A DNA stretch of 64,000 nt, from contig NZ_JTDV01000003.1 in the NCBI RefSeq assembly GCF_000943555.1, forward strand, positions 124,001 through 188,000. The letters run 5' to 3'. Below, piece by piece: positions 17,581-26,681 of this stretch; position 1 is the stretch's first letter, and every line of letters starts with the position of its first letter. The notes beneath the pieces are model-generated. The model saw only the letters and a list, made by a program, of their open reading frames with translations, was not told the origin of the DNA and searched no databases. The position numbers and the translations under genes were made by a program. The DNA comes from Neotamlana nanhaiensis (lineage in GTDB: Bacteria; Bacteroidota; Bacteroidia; Flavobacteriales; Flavobacteriaceae).

Positions 17581-18725
17581 ACATTGGTTTTATTACACCA
17601 GAATATCCGCATGAAAAAGTTGCCCACGCCGCAGGAATTGGCACAAGCATAAAAAACCTTGCTATGGCATTGGTTAAAAAGGGGGTTGGTGTGTTTGTAA
17701 TTGTTTATAATCAAAATGCTTCAGAGGTTTTTAACGATAATGGTGTAGAAATTCATTGTATTGCAAAAAAGAAATTTCCGTATTTAGGTTGGTATTTCAA
17801 TAGAAAATACCTTCAAAAGCAAATCAATAAAATTGTAGTTGAAAAACAAATTGATGTTTTAGACGCTCCCGATTGGACAGGTATTACGGCGTTTATGCGT
17901 TTTAAAGTACCCTTAGTAATTCGTTTTCATGGAAGTGATGCTTACTTTTGTAAATTAGAAGGACGACAGCAAAAGTTTAAAAATTTTGTGTTTGAAAAGA
18001 AGGCCTTAAGAAAAGCCGATGCGTTTATAGCGCCAACTAATTTTGCTGGCGAAGAAACTCTAAAATTTTTTGGTTTAAATAAAACTAAAATTAAAAACAT
18101 ACCAAACGGAATTTTACTGAATCAGTTTAATAATGAAACACCTAAAATCTACGATAAAAACACTATTTTATACGTAGGTACTATAATTAGAAAGAAAGGT
18201 GTTTTTGAGCTTGCCGAAATTTTTAATAAAGTAATAGAACAAAACCCAGAAGCAAAATTAATTTTAATAGGAAGCGATTCGGCTGATATTCAAACAGAAG
18301 AAAAATCAACTTACAAATTGGTAAAAAGTTTGTTTTCAGGGAAGGCTAAAGAGCAAGTCCATTATTTAGGTAAAATACCCTACGATGATGTGAAAAATCA
18401 AATAAAAAAAGCACAGGTTTGTGTGTTTCCTAGTTTTGCCGAAACCTTAGGTATGGTAACTATTGAGGCCATGGCATTGCAAAAACCTGTTGTAAATACC
18501 AGTATTGGTTGGGCTAAAGAATTAATTGATGATGGTGAAAATGGGTTTTTAATTCACCCAACAAACATCAATTTATATGCTCAAAAAATAATTGAATTGT
18601 TAAACAATGCATCACTTTGTGAAACCATAGGTAAAGCAGCAAGAATTAAGGTTGAAGAAACATTTGATATAGATGAAATTGCTAATATTAATTTAAATTA
18701 TTTTAAATCGGTTATTAAAGCATGA
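17577..18725 (+). CDS. glycosyltransferase family 4 (GT-B)
   Basis: A 382-residue GT4 enzyme. ATG overlaps the previous stop by 4 bases. GFITPEYPHEKVAHAAGIGT is the N-terminal glycine loop; VIRFHGSDAYF and FIAPTNFAGEETLKFF lie in the acceptor half; YVGTIIRKKGVFELAEIF carries the donor-phosphate Arg-Lys pair; FPSFAETLGMVTIEAMALQKP is the E-x7-E retaining signature. It should add a sugar with retention. It overlaps the next gene by 4 bases. Confidence 0.88.
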   Translation: MNIGFITPEYPHEKVAHAAGIGTSIKNLAMALVKKGVGVFVIVYNQNASEVFNDNGVEIHCIAKKKFPYLGWYFNRKYLQKQINKIVVEKQIDVLDAPDWTGITAFMRFKVPLVIRFHGSDAYFCKLEGRQQKFKNFVFEKKALRKADAFIAPTNFAGEETLKFFGLNKTKIKNIPNGILLNQFNNETPKIYDKNTILYVGTIIRKKGVFELAEIFNKVIEQNPEAKLILIGSDSADIQTEEKSTYKLVKSLFSGKAKEQVHYLGKIPYDDVKNQIKKAQVCVFPSFAETLGMVTIEAMALQKPVVNTSIGWAKELIDDGENGFLIHPTNINLYAQKIIELLNNASLCETIGKAARIKVEETFDIDEIANINLNYFKSVIKA

Positions 18726-20254
18726 TTGTTCTGTATCATACTGAAAATAGAGTTGTTGAGGTTTTCGATTTTAAATCGAATTCAAACATTATTATTGATG
18801 CTAGAAAAACAACAGAAGCCCTTTTTGAAATTGCAGAAAAAAATAAGGATAGGATACTAATTTGGTGTCATAGCGATCAAAAAGAAAATTTAAATCGCAA
18901 AGAACTTCAAGACATATTTTCTTTAAAAAATATGATGATGTCTTTTGGTAAAACCCAATATTTACCCGAATCTATCGGGTTTATTGAAGATTCTCCGTTT
19001 TTAAAAGTCAATAAAACTGTAAAATATCCAACATGGTTAATGAGCAGCGAAGTTGGCACAATATATGCCTCACAATTATTAAAATTTAAGTCTGTTATTA
19101 AATTAAATCTACCGTTTAGTTATGCTTTAAATTCAATAGCTAAATTAGGTATGAGCCAAGGTTTGTTTTGTTATTCCGAGCCTAGACTTTTAATTAATTC
19201 AGATTTAGCTATATCAAGAAATCAAGCATCTAAAACTATGTTGTTTAAGTTTGTAAAACAACATTATAAATGGGTTTGGAGTTTCTTTTTATTGTTTAAT
19301 ATTACTTTTTATAACAAACAACTTCCGTTATTTGCCTTCATTAAATCGTTGTTTGTTGGTAAATTGAAAACTTTGGTTGATATAGATTTTGAGTTTTTAA
19401 AAAAACATAACCCAACAGTTTTGAGTATAGATGTCATTATTCCAACTTTAGGGAGAAAAAAGTATTTATACGATTTTTTGAATGATTTAAGGAAGCAATC
19501 TATTTTACCCAAAAAAGTTATAATTGTTGAACAAAATGAAATCGAAACTAGTTTTTCCGAGCTCGATTATATAGATAATGAAACTTGGCCTTTTGTAATA
19601 TGTCATAAGCTTATCCATAAAACCGGGGCCTGCAATGCTAGAAATTTAGCGTTAAAAGAGGTTGTTTCAGACTATGTGTTTTTTGCCGACGATGATATTA
19701 GAGTTAAACCTAATTTTACCGAATTGGCACTCACAAAAATGCAAGAGCGTAGTATTAATGCTGTAACTTTTAGTTGTTTGAGACCCAACGATAAAAAGCA
19801 AAACTTTAATACCAAACAGTGGAGTACCTTTGGTTCTGGTTGTAGTATAGTAAAGCGTTCTGCATTGCAAGGCATGAATTTTAATATGGTGTATGAGTTT
19901 AATTTTGGTGAAGACGCCGATTATGGCATGCAATTAAGAAACCACGGTACGGATGTCATTTATTTTCCAGAACCAGAAATTTTGCATTTAAAAGCGCCAA
20001 TTGGTGGCTTTAGAAAACCTCATGTTAATGATTGGATAAAACAAGGTTACAGCCCCAAACCATCGCCAACTATTTTGTATTATAAATTACAGCATCAAAC
20101 ACTACAACAACTGTTAGGGTATAAACTAGTATTGTTCTTAAAGTACTATAGAAGTCAATCAATAAAAAATCCAATCATCTATTTTAAAACTTTTAAAAAG
20201 CAATGGCGAGAAAGTGTGTTTTGGGCTAATAAATTAAACCAAATTAAACAATGA
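18722..20254 (+). CDS. GT2 glycosyltransferase with a long N-terminal domain of unknown role
   Basis: A 510-residue bipartite protein. Residues 236-470 are a GT2 domain: DVIIPTLGRKKYLYDFLNDL, VIIVEQNEI, KTGACNARNLAL, FFADDDIRVKP with DDD at 323-325, and FNFGEDADYGMQL with the ED pair. Residues 1-230 carry no recognised motif; they hold alternating strands and helices, a hydrophobic stretch around 183-197 and a CYSEPRLLI segment at 150-158. The N-terminal part could be a degenerate transferase or an acceptor-binding module. It is joined to its neighbours by 4-base overlaps and to a second GT2 of the same subtype at 20251. Confidence 0.75.
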   Translation: MIVLYHTENRVVEVFDFKSNSNIIIDARKTTEALFEIAEKNKDRILIWCHSDQKENLNRKELQDIFSLKNMMMSFGKTQYLPESIGFIEDSPFLKVNKTVKYPTWLMSSEVGTIYASQLLKFKSVIKLNLPFSYALNSIAKLGMSQGLFCYSEPRLLINSDLAISRNQASKTMLFKFVKQHYKWVWSFFLLFNITFYNKQLPLFAFIKSLFVGKLKTLVDIDFEFLKKHNPTVLSIDVIIPTLGRKKYLYDFLNDLRKQSILPKKVIIVEQNEIETSFSELDYIDNETWPFVICHKLIHKTGACNARNLALKEVVSDYVFFADDDIRVKPNFTELALTKMQERSINAVTFSCLRPNDKKQNFNTKQWSTFGSGCSIVKRSALQGMNFNMVYEFNFGEDADYGMQLRNHGTDVIYFPEPEILHLKAPIGGFRKPHVNDWIKQGYSPKPSPTILYYKLQHQTLQQLLGYKLVLFLKYYRSQSIKNPIIYFKTFKKQWRESVFWANKLNQIKQ

Positions 20255-21252
20255 AATTCTCGTTAATTGTTTGTACATACATGCGCCCAAAGGCTTTGCT
20301 AACTTTGCTTAAATCAGTTAAGGAGCAAACACTTTATCCCGATGAAATTTTAATTATTGATGGTTCTTTAAATAATGAAACTGAACTGATTTTAAGTGAA
20401 AATCAGTTTAAGAACTTAAATTATTTTAAGGTAGATGAAGCAAATCGAGGCTTAACCAAACAACGTAATTTTGGGATAAATTTAGTTTCTGCGCATAGTG
20501 AGGTTGTTTGCTTTTTAGATGATGATATTGTTTTAGAATCTAATTATTTTGAAGCATTAATTGGTACCTATAAAATTAAACCAGATGCTTTAGCTGTTGG
20601 TGGCTATATAAAAAATGAAGTTGTTTGGAAAAAAACGAGTACTAACATTTCAAATAATCCTAATTTGTTTTACTTTGATGGTTGGAGTAGGAGCGAGCCA
20701 TCTCGTTTTAAACTACGACATAAATTTAGCTTATTGCCAGATGCTAAACCTGGATTTTTACCAACTTTTGCACATGGTAGGTCTATTGGGTTTTTACCGC
20801 CTAGTGGCAAAATATATGAAGTTGAGTTAATTATGGGTGGTGTATCTTCGTATAAAACTGAGGTTTTTAAAACGTTGTCCTTTTCAACCTATTTTGAAGG
20901 TTACGGATTGTATGAAGATGCCGACTTTAGTTTGCGCTTAGCTAAAATAGGTAACTTGTATATAAATACAAACGCACAGTTAAGTCATTTTCACGACGAA
21001 TCCGGACGACCAAATAAGTTTAAGTATGGTAAAATGGTAATAAGAAATGGTTGGTATGTTTGGCGCGTTAAATATAATAAGCCAACATTTAAAGCCAAGT
21101 TAAAATGGCATGCTACGGCATTACTATTAACCATTACTCGACTAATAAATGTAATAAATACCAAAGATAAAAAACAGGCGTTAACCGAGTCGTTAGGTCG
21201 AATTGTAGGGTGGTTTTGTTTGATTTTTAATAAGCCTGAAATTTTAAAATGA
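20251..21252 (+). CDS. glycosyltransferase family 2
   Basis: A 333-residue GT2 enzyme. FSLIVCTYMRPKALLTLLKS, ILIIDGSLNNETEL, LTKQRNFGINLV, VVCFLDDDIVLE (DDD metal site) and YGLYEDADFSLRLAKIG are in the usual order. The subtype (TxQRNxG and DDD) matches the GT2 half of the preceding gene, suggesting an old duplication. GGVSSYKTEVF is the acceptor block. The C-terminus is hydrophobic and may associate with the membrane. Donor unknown. Confidence 0.87.
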   Translation: MKFSLIVCTYMRPKALLTLLKSVKEQTLYPDEILIIDGSLNNETELILSENQFKNLNYFKVDEANRGLTKQRNFGINLVSAHSEVVCFLDDDIVLESNYFEALIGTYKIKPDALAVGGYIKNEVVWKKTSTNISNNPNLFYFDGWSRSEPSRFKLRHKFSLLPDAKPGFLPTFAHGRSIGFLPPSGKIYEVELIMGGVSSYKTEVFKTLSFSTYFEGYGLYEDADFSLRLAKIGNLYINTNAQLSHFHDESGRPNKFKYGKMVIRNGWYVWRVKYNKPTFKAKLKWHATALLLTITRLINVINTKDKKQALTESLGRIVGWFCLIFNKPEILK

Positions 21253-21259
21253 CAAAATT

Positions 21260-22087
21260 ATGTTTAAGAACTGTAAATTATGCCATAACGAAGTACACCG
21301 AATAAATGAAAAATTTAATTTAGGTAAATGTACTCACTGTAATTTAATTTTTTGTCTCGATAAATTCACTCAGGATGAGTTGGTTACACTATACGATAAG
21401 TTATATAATAATAACTCTGCGAAGTACGAAAGTTACTCTATAAACGAGTATAATATGCTTTTGCGAGGTGAAAAAATAAAAATTGGCCATAATAGATCTA
21501 GAGTATTAGAAAAGCATGTATTTAACTCTAAAAAAAAATCGGTATTAGAAATTGGGAGCGGTATAGGCTTAATGGGCGCTTACATTAGGAGTAAAAACGC
21601 TGATATAAAGTATTTAGGAATTGAAATAGATAAAGAGGCTTACCAAAAATCTAAGAGTTTAAATTTAAATACTATTAATTCCGATTTTAAAATTATGAAT
21701 GACCTTGATGAATCTTTTGATGTTATTTTATTATGGGAAGTTATTGAGCATTTACAAGATTTAAAATTATTTATGGAGTTGGCTTACAAAAAGTTAAATA
21801 AAAATGGAAAGATAATTTTGTCGACTCCTAATTATAATAAAATATTAAATTATCCTAAACGGGCTAAAGATCATTTATATCAAGACGCGCCTCCAATTCA
21901 TTTAAATTTTTTTACAAAGAACAATATTATTACCATTTTTGAAGCTTATAATTTTAAAAATTGTAAAGTAAAACTAAAACGGTTTCCATATTTAAATTTA
22001 AAATCGTTTGAGTTTTATAAAAACGTTTGCAAAGCAATTTTTAATGCTTATCAAGGATCAACAATATTTTTTGTTGCTCAAAAATAA
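21260..22087 (+). CDS. SAM-dependent methyltransferase with N-terminal zinc-ribbon
   Basis: A 275-residue protein. Four cysteines at the N-terminus in the order C-x2-C and C-x2-C (CKLC and CTHC, residues 5-8 and 24-27) form a likely zinc ribbon, as in sugar and O-antigen methyltransferases. SVLEIGSGIGLMGAYI near residue 95 is motif I, YLGIEID the strand-2 acidic end, and FDVILLWEVIEHLQDL the Methyltransf_23 signature. It probably methylates a sugar or terminates chain growth; the acceptor is unknown. It is more AT-rich than its neighbours. Confidence 0.8.
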   Translation: MFKNCKLCHNEVHRINEKFNLGKCTHCNLIFCLDKFTQDELVTLYDKLYNNNSAKYESYSINEYNMLLRGEKIKIGHNRSRVLEKHVFNSKKKSVLEIGSGIGLMGAYIRSKNADIKYLGIEIDKEAYQKSKSLNLNTINSDFKIMNDLDESFDVILLWEVIEHLQDLKLFMELAYKKLNKNGKIILSTPNYNKILNYPKRAKDHLYQDAPPIHLNFFTKNNIITIFEAYNFKNCKVKLKRFPYLNLKSFEFYKNVCKAIFNAYQGSTIFFVAQK

Positions 22088-22103
22088 TGGTTATAAATTA
22101 TTT

Positions 22104-23108
22104 ATGAAGTTAGAATTATCAGTCTGGACGCATCATTTAACACATTTAGTGTATTCCTATTTTTACTATTGTAAGCATCATAAAATGGGAACAGAGATTG
22201 TTTATAATCCAAAGATTAAATATAATTCGGCCAAATTAACCGTACAAAACAAAACCATTCTTTTCGATTATTCCGATGACACAAAGTTTATTGATGCTTC
22301 AGATAATTTCGACTATTATTTTAAGCGGTCGTTATTAAAAAAGGATCAATCCAAAAATGTATATCCAGTAAATTTTAATGTTCCATTGGCTTATAAAAGT
22401 TATCAGCTTTTATTAAAATTAAATAACGACTTATTGTTTCATAAATTCAATAGAACAGAATTAGGTAGGGCTTTAGATGTTTTTGGCTGGTTTACAAACT
22501 CAGGCCACGGTACTTTAGATATTAAAAATTATCCTAAAAAAGTTTCCGATTTTGGAGGAAACATCATTTATTATACCCGATTGTGGAATCCAGATAACAA
22601 TCCTAATCCAGATGAAAAGGAGCGGAGAACGTTACAAAATGAATTTAGGATTAATGCATGTAGAATATTAAAAAAGGAATTTAAAAATGTAGAAGTGGGT
22701 TTATACGCCGATGATTTATCAAATAAAATAGCTTCAGATTTAGTATTGCCACCTTCAAAATCTAATAAAAAGAGTTATTTAAAAAAATTATCGAAATTTA
22801 ATATCGGTATTGCAGACGATGGTTTAAAAAATACTCCAGGTTGGAAAATTGGCGAGTATTTGCTTTTTGGTAAATCAGTTGTAACAACACCTTTAAATGT
22901 TTGTATTGACGATTTTTATGAAGGTGTAAATTATTCAAAAGTGTCTTCTCGTTCGGCTTATAACGAGCTTCCCGATAAAATTGAACGTTTGTTGGAAAAT
23001 AAAAACTATTTAAAAATGTGTGAAGCTAATTTTATATGGAGCAGAAATTATATCCACCCTAAAAACTATTTGTCTCGTATTTTAAAAGTTGCCGAATTAT
23101 CTGAATAA
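22104..23108 (+). CDS. glycosyltransferase-like protein, unassigned
   Basis: A 334-residue protein. The open frame continues upstream into the methyltransferase, but ATG at 22104, 17 bases past that stop, is the better start. The C-terminal half (IADDGLKNTPGWKIGEYLLF, then KSVVTTPLN and YNELPDKIERLLENKNYLK) looks like the donor domain of GT-B enzymes: a reused-site block, G-K-I-x-EY in place of the GT4 acidic signature, and the usual C-terminal helix. The N-terminal half shows YYTRLWNPDNNPNPDEKERR and no named motif. Its role in the same polysaccharide is inferred from position only. Confidence 0.5.
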   Translation: MKLELSVWTHHLTHLVYSYFYYCKHHKMGTEIVYNPKIKYNSAKLTVQNKTILFDYSDDTKFIDASDNFDYYFKRSLLKKDQSKNVYPVNFNVPLAYKSYQLLLKLNNDLLFHKFNRTELGRALDVFGWFTNSGHGTLDIKNYPKKVSDFGGNIIYYTRLWNPDNNPNPDEKERRTLQNEFRINACRILKKEFKNVEVGLYADDLSNKIASDLVLPPSKSNKKSYLKKLSKFNIGIADDGLKNTPGWKIGEYLLFGKSVVTTPLNVCIDDFYEGVNYSKVSSRSAYNELPDKIERLLENKNYLKMCEANFIWSRNYIHPKNYLSRILKVAELSE

Positions 23109-23112
23109 CACC

Positions 23113-24231
23113 ATGACTTTTCTAATCATCACACACGTAAAACACAAATTTAAAGGGCAATCTATTTTAGGTTACGCGCCTTATGTACGTGAGATGAATA
23201 TTTGGATGAAATATGTAGATGAAGTTATTATTGTAGCCCCAAAAACCTCCGAAAATATTTCAGCAATCGATTTAAATTATGAGCATGACAACATTAAGTT
23301 TGTTGAAATTCCAGCAATACAATTTACAAGCCTAAAACACATTTTTTTATCACTTCTTAACTTGCCGTTAATTTTATGGTCCATTTTTAAATCGAGTAAA
23401 AAAGCCAATCATTTGCATTTAAGATGCCCAGGAAATATTGGTTTGTTGGGCTGTTTGGTTCAAATATTGTTTCCAAAAACACCAAAAACGGCAAAATATG
23501 CCGGAAATTGGGATCCTAAGTCCAATCAACCATTAAGTTACAGATTGCAAAAGCGTATTTTAAGCAATACTTTTTTAACCAAAAACATGCAGGTTTTAGT
23601 GTACGGAAAATGGCCAAATCAAACTAAAAACATAAAACCTTTTTTCACAGCCTCTTTTACAGAAGATGAAAAAGAAATAGTTAAATGTAGAAATTATACA
23701 TCAAAACTTAAATTCATCTTTTTAGGAAGTTTAGTGTCTGGAAAGCGACCATTATTAGCTGTAAAAATAGTTGAAGCGTTAATTAACAAGGGGTTCAACG
23801 TATCATTCGATTTGTATGGAGCAGGCATTTTAAAGGAAGAATTACAAGAATATATTGATGCCAATAATATAAGTCAACAAGTAAAATTATTAGGAAACCA
23901 GCAGAAAGATGTTATAAAAACAGCCTTAAACGAAGCTCATTTTTTAATATTGCCGTCGAAGTCTGAAGGTTGGCCAAAAGCCTTGGCTGAAGCTATGTTT
24001 TTTGGAACTATTCCAATTTCAACTTCAATTTCTTGCGTGCCATTTATGTTAAATTATGGTAAGCGCGGTATTTTAATTAATCCAGATGTAGCTTCGGCTG
24101 TCGAAAAAATTGATTCCTTTTTAAACAAGCCAGAAGAACTGCAAGAAATGTCTAAATTAGCATCAAAATGGTCGCAAAGTTATACTTTAAATACCTTCGA
24201 GACCGAAATTGTTAAATTGTTACAGGCATAA
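23113..24231 (+). CDS. glycosyltransferase family 4 (GT-B)
   Basis: A 372-residue GT4 protein. The ATG at 23113, four bases after the previous stop, is preferred over an in-frame TTG at 23089. TFLIITHVKHKFKGQSILGY begins the fold; HLRCPGNIGLLG and KYAGNWDPKS are N-domain blocks; IFLGSLVSGKRPLLAVKIVE holds the donor-phosphate residues; LPSKSEGWPKALAEAMFFG is the E-x7-E signature. It belongs to a run of GT4 genes ending at the Wzy-like gene. Substrate unknown. Confidence 0.86.
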   Translation: MTFLIITHVKHKFKGQSILGYAPYVREMNIWMKYVDEVIIVAPKTSENISAIDLNYEHDNIKFVEIPAIQFTSLKHIFLSLLNLPLILWSIFKSSKKANHLHLRCPGNIGLLGCLVQILFPKTPKTAKYAGNWDPKSNQPLSYRLQKRILSNTFLTKNMQVLVYGKWPNQTKNIKPFFTASFTEDEKEIVKCRNYTSKLKFIFLGSLVSGKRPLLAVKIVEALINKGFNVSFDLYGAGILKEELQEYIDANNISQQVKLLGNQQKDVIKTALNEAHFLILPSKSEGWPKALAEAMFFGTIPISTSISCVPFMLNYGKRGILINPDVASAVEKIDSFLNKPEELQEMSKLASKWSQSYTLNTFETEIVKLLQA

Positions 24232-25308
24232 ATGCGAGTTTTACAACTTATTGATTCATTAGAAACAGGAGGCGCAGAGCGCGTTGCCGTTAATTTGGCA
24301 AATGCTTTATCAAAAAACATGGCGTTTTCGGCAATTTGTGCTACACGAAAAGAAGGTTTATTAAAAAAGGAAATTAAACCAGAAGTTAAATTTCTTTTCC
24401 TCGCTAAAACAAAAACTATTGATGTTAAGGCCGTTAAAAAGTTAAATTCTTTTATAAAATCGAATCAAATTGAAATTATACATGCACATTCTTCATCTTT
24501 TTTTTTAGCAAGTATAATAAAGCTTTTTAACAGTAAAATTAAAATTGTTTGGCACGACCATTATGGAAATGCCGAGTTTTTAGAACACAGAAACTTTAAA
24601 GTTTTAAAAGTATTTTCAAGGTTGTTTTCGCATATTTTTACGGTAAATACAACACTTGAAACTTGGGTAAAAGCAAATTTAAAGCATAAAAATGTATCCT
24701 ATTTACCTAATTTTGCAACCTTAAACAAAACAATAAAAGTAACCCAATTAGCTGGCGAATCTGGAATGCGCATAGTTTGTTTGGCTAATTTTAGGGCGCA
24801 AAAGGATCATGTAACCTTAATAAACGCTTTTAAAGAAGTTGTAGAAAAGCATAAAAGTTGGACTTTACATTGTGTTGGTAAAAGTTTTAACGATAATTAT
24901 TATTCTCATATAAAATCTGAAATTGAAAAACTTAAACTTGAGCAAAATGTGTTTTTGTACGAGCAAAAAAGCGATGTTTATAATATTTTAACTCAGTGTG
25001 AAATAGGAGTGCTATCATCAAAATCTGAAGGTTTACCCATTGCAATTTTAGAGTATGGTATTGCCGGTTTGGCGGTGGTTGCTACTAATGTTGGAGAAAT
25101 AGGAGATGTTATTTTAAATCATTCAAATGGTGTTTTAGTTAATTCAAATTCGGTTAATGCTTTGGCTCAAGCCATGTTGTTGTATATTGAGAACGAAGCA
25201 TTGCGTTTAAACCATGCTAAACTGTTTTCAAAACATATTGAAGCTCATTATTCCGAGGCATCGCAAACAAAAGCAATAATTAAAACATACAAACAATTAC
25301 TTGGTTGA
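24232..25308 (+). CDS. glycosyltransferase family 4 (GT-B)
   Basis: A 358-residue GT4 enzyme that starts immediately after the preceding stop. MRVLQLIDSLETGGAERVAV carries the classic GGAER acceptor loop of GT4 enzymes acting on polyprenyl-PP-glycans. IIHAHSSSFF and VWHDHYGN follow in the N-domain; VCLANFRAQKDHVTLINAF is the donor-phosphate block; LSSKSEGLPIAILEYGIAG is the E-x7-E signature. Its TGA overlaps the TTG start of the Wzy-like gene. Confidence 0.9.
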   Translation: MRVLQLIDSLETGGAERVAVNLANALSKNMAFSAICATRKEGLLKKEIKPEVKFLFLAKTKTIDVKAVKKLNSFIKSNQIEIIHAHSSSFFLASIIKLFNSKIKIVWHDHYGNAEFLEHRNFKVLKVFSRLFSHIFTVNTTLETWVKANLKHKNVSYLPNFATLNKTIKVTQLAGESGMRIVCLANFRAQKDHVTLINAFKEVVEKHKSWTLHCVGKSFNDNYYSHIKSEIEKLKLEQNVFLYEQKSDVYNILTQCEIGVLSSKSEGLPIAILEYGIAGLAVVATNVGEIGDVILNHSNGVLVNSNSVNALAQAMLLYIENEALRLNHAKLFSKHIEAHYSEASQTKAIIKTYKQLLG

Positions 25309-26681
25309 ATAATTTTAGTTACATAAAAAAAATAGGGTTTCATGTATTACTTGGGTTAGCCATTTATGCCTTGTCCTTTTTGTCTAAAGTGTATTTATTT
25401 GGCATTGTTGTGTATTTTGTCAATCAAATTTTAACGGCAAAACCTTCACAAAAGCCTGTTCAAGTATTAATGGCTTGTGCTTATGTTGTTGGTTCGGAGG
25501 TCTTTATTAGAATGACGGGAGGGAATGTGTTATACGAAGCGTCGAAGTACTTGGTTATCTTGTTTGTTTTTATGGGACTTTTTACTACCCGATTATCCAG
25601 CCAGCCATTGGGGTATATTGCGTATTTATTTTTGTTATTGCCAGGTATAATTGTAGCGGGACTTAATGCGAGTCCTGGCTCAAATTTAAGAACCGATATT
25701 GCATTTAATCTCAGTGGGCCAGTGTGTTTAGGTGTTGTTGCTTTATTTTGTTATAAACGAAAAATTAGTTTTCAAAACTTAAACAAGGTTTTGTTGTATA
25801 TGGCGTTGCCGTTAATATCAATGACCATTTATTTGTTTTTTTACACTCCAGATATTAAAGAAACCGTTACTGGTACGGGGTCGAATTTTGCGGCTTCTGG
25901 TGGTTTTGGTCCCAATCAAGTATCCACCGTTTTGGGTTTAGGTATGTTTGTGCTTACGGCACGCTTTTTTATGTTGTCGCCTAATATTTTTTTAAAAATT
26001 ATTTCAGGAACTCTTTTAGCAGCCATGAGTTTTAGAGGTGTTGTAACCTTTAGTCGCGGTGGTGTTTTAACCGCTTTGTTTATGATTGCGGCATATTTGT
26101 TTTTTTACTTTAAAAAAGTAAATATTAAAGCTAAAATTAGAATTACTAGGTTAGTGATTATTTTTGGGGCAATGGCATTATCGGTTTGGTTAGTTTCGTC
26201 GTTACAAACGGGTGGGTTAATTGAAAATAGATATGCAAATAGAGATGCTTTAGGTAGAGAAAAAGAAGATGTTACCACTGGTAGAAGTGATTTAATTTCG
26301 TTTGAATTTAATGAATTTTTAAACAATCCAGTTGTTGGCGTAGGTGTAGGAAAAATAAAAGTACTTCGCGAGCAAAAAGAAGGTATTTTGGCAGCATCGC
26401 ACAACGAGGTGACTCGTATTTTGGCGGAACATGGTTTATTTGGTGTTTTGGCTTTTTCAATTTTATTATTAGTACCAATGATTTTTCGATTTAGAAATAA
26501 AAACAATGTATTTTTCTATTCATTTTATTTGTTTTGGTTTTTAACAATTAATCATTCTGCAATGCGAATTGCTGCTCCAGCCTTTGTGTATGGCTTAAGT
26601 TTACTAGATGTTAGGTTTAAATCGAATCGTGCAAAACGACCGAATTCACCAAAATTGATAAATACTAGAACAAATTCGTGA
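25305..26681 (+). CDS. O-antigen ligase/polymerase family membrane protein (Wzy-like)
   Basis: A 458-residue polytopic protein with about eleven hydrophobic segments. The TTG start forms a TTGA overlap with the previous stop; no other near start exists. The Wzy_C (PF04932) hallmarks are present: FSRGGVLTALFMIA, a long external loop after residue 300 with GVGVGKIKV, and ASHNEVTRILAEHGLFGVLA, the HN-x-E-x-G-L block of ligases and polymerases. It should join lipid-linked repeat units in the periplasm. Ligase versus polymerase cannot be settled, but the locus context favours polymerisation. The basic tail is cytoplasmic. Confidence 0.82.
   Translation: MNNFSYIKKIGFHVLLGLAIYALSFLSKVYLFGIVVYFVNQILTAKPSQKPVQVLMACAYVVGSEVFIRMTGGNVLYEASKYLVILFVFMGLFTTRLSSQPLGYIAYLFLLLPGIIVAGLNASPGSNLRTDIAFNLSGPVCLGVVALFCYKRKISFQNLNKVLLYMALPLISMTIYLFFYTPDIKETVTGTGSNFAASGGFGPNQVSTVLGLGMFVLTARFFMLSPNIFLKIISGTLLAAMSFRGVVTFSRGGVLTALFMIAAYLFFYFKKVNIKAKIRITRLVIIFGAMALSVWLVSSLQTGGLIENRYANRDALGREKEDVTTGRSDLISFEFNEFLNNPVVGVGVGKIKVLREQKEGILAASHNEVTRILAEHGLFGVLAFSILLLVPMIFRFRNKNNVFFYSFYLFWFLTINHSAMRIAAPAFVYGLSLLDVRFKSNRAKRPNSPKLINTRTNS

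Noticed and set aside
26105-26506. A 133-codon minus-strand frame in the Wzy-like gene
   Set aside because: Antisense to the conserved Wzy_C block, rich in low-complexity residues and without a start context; a shadow frame.
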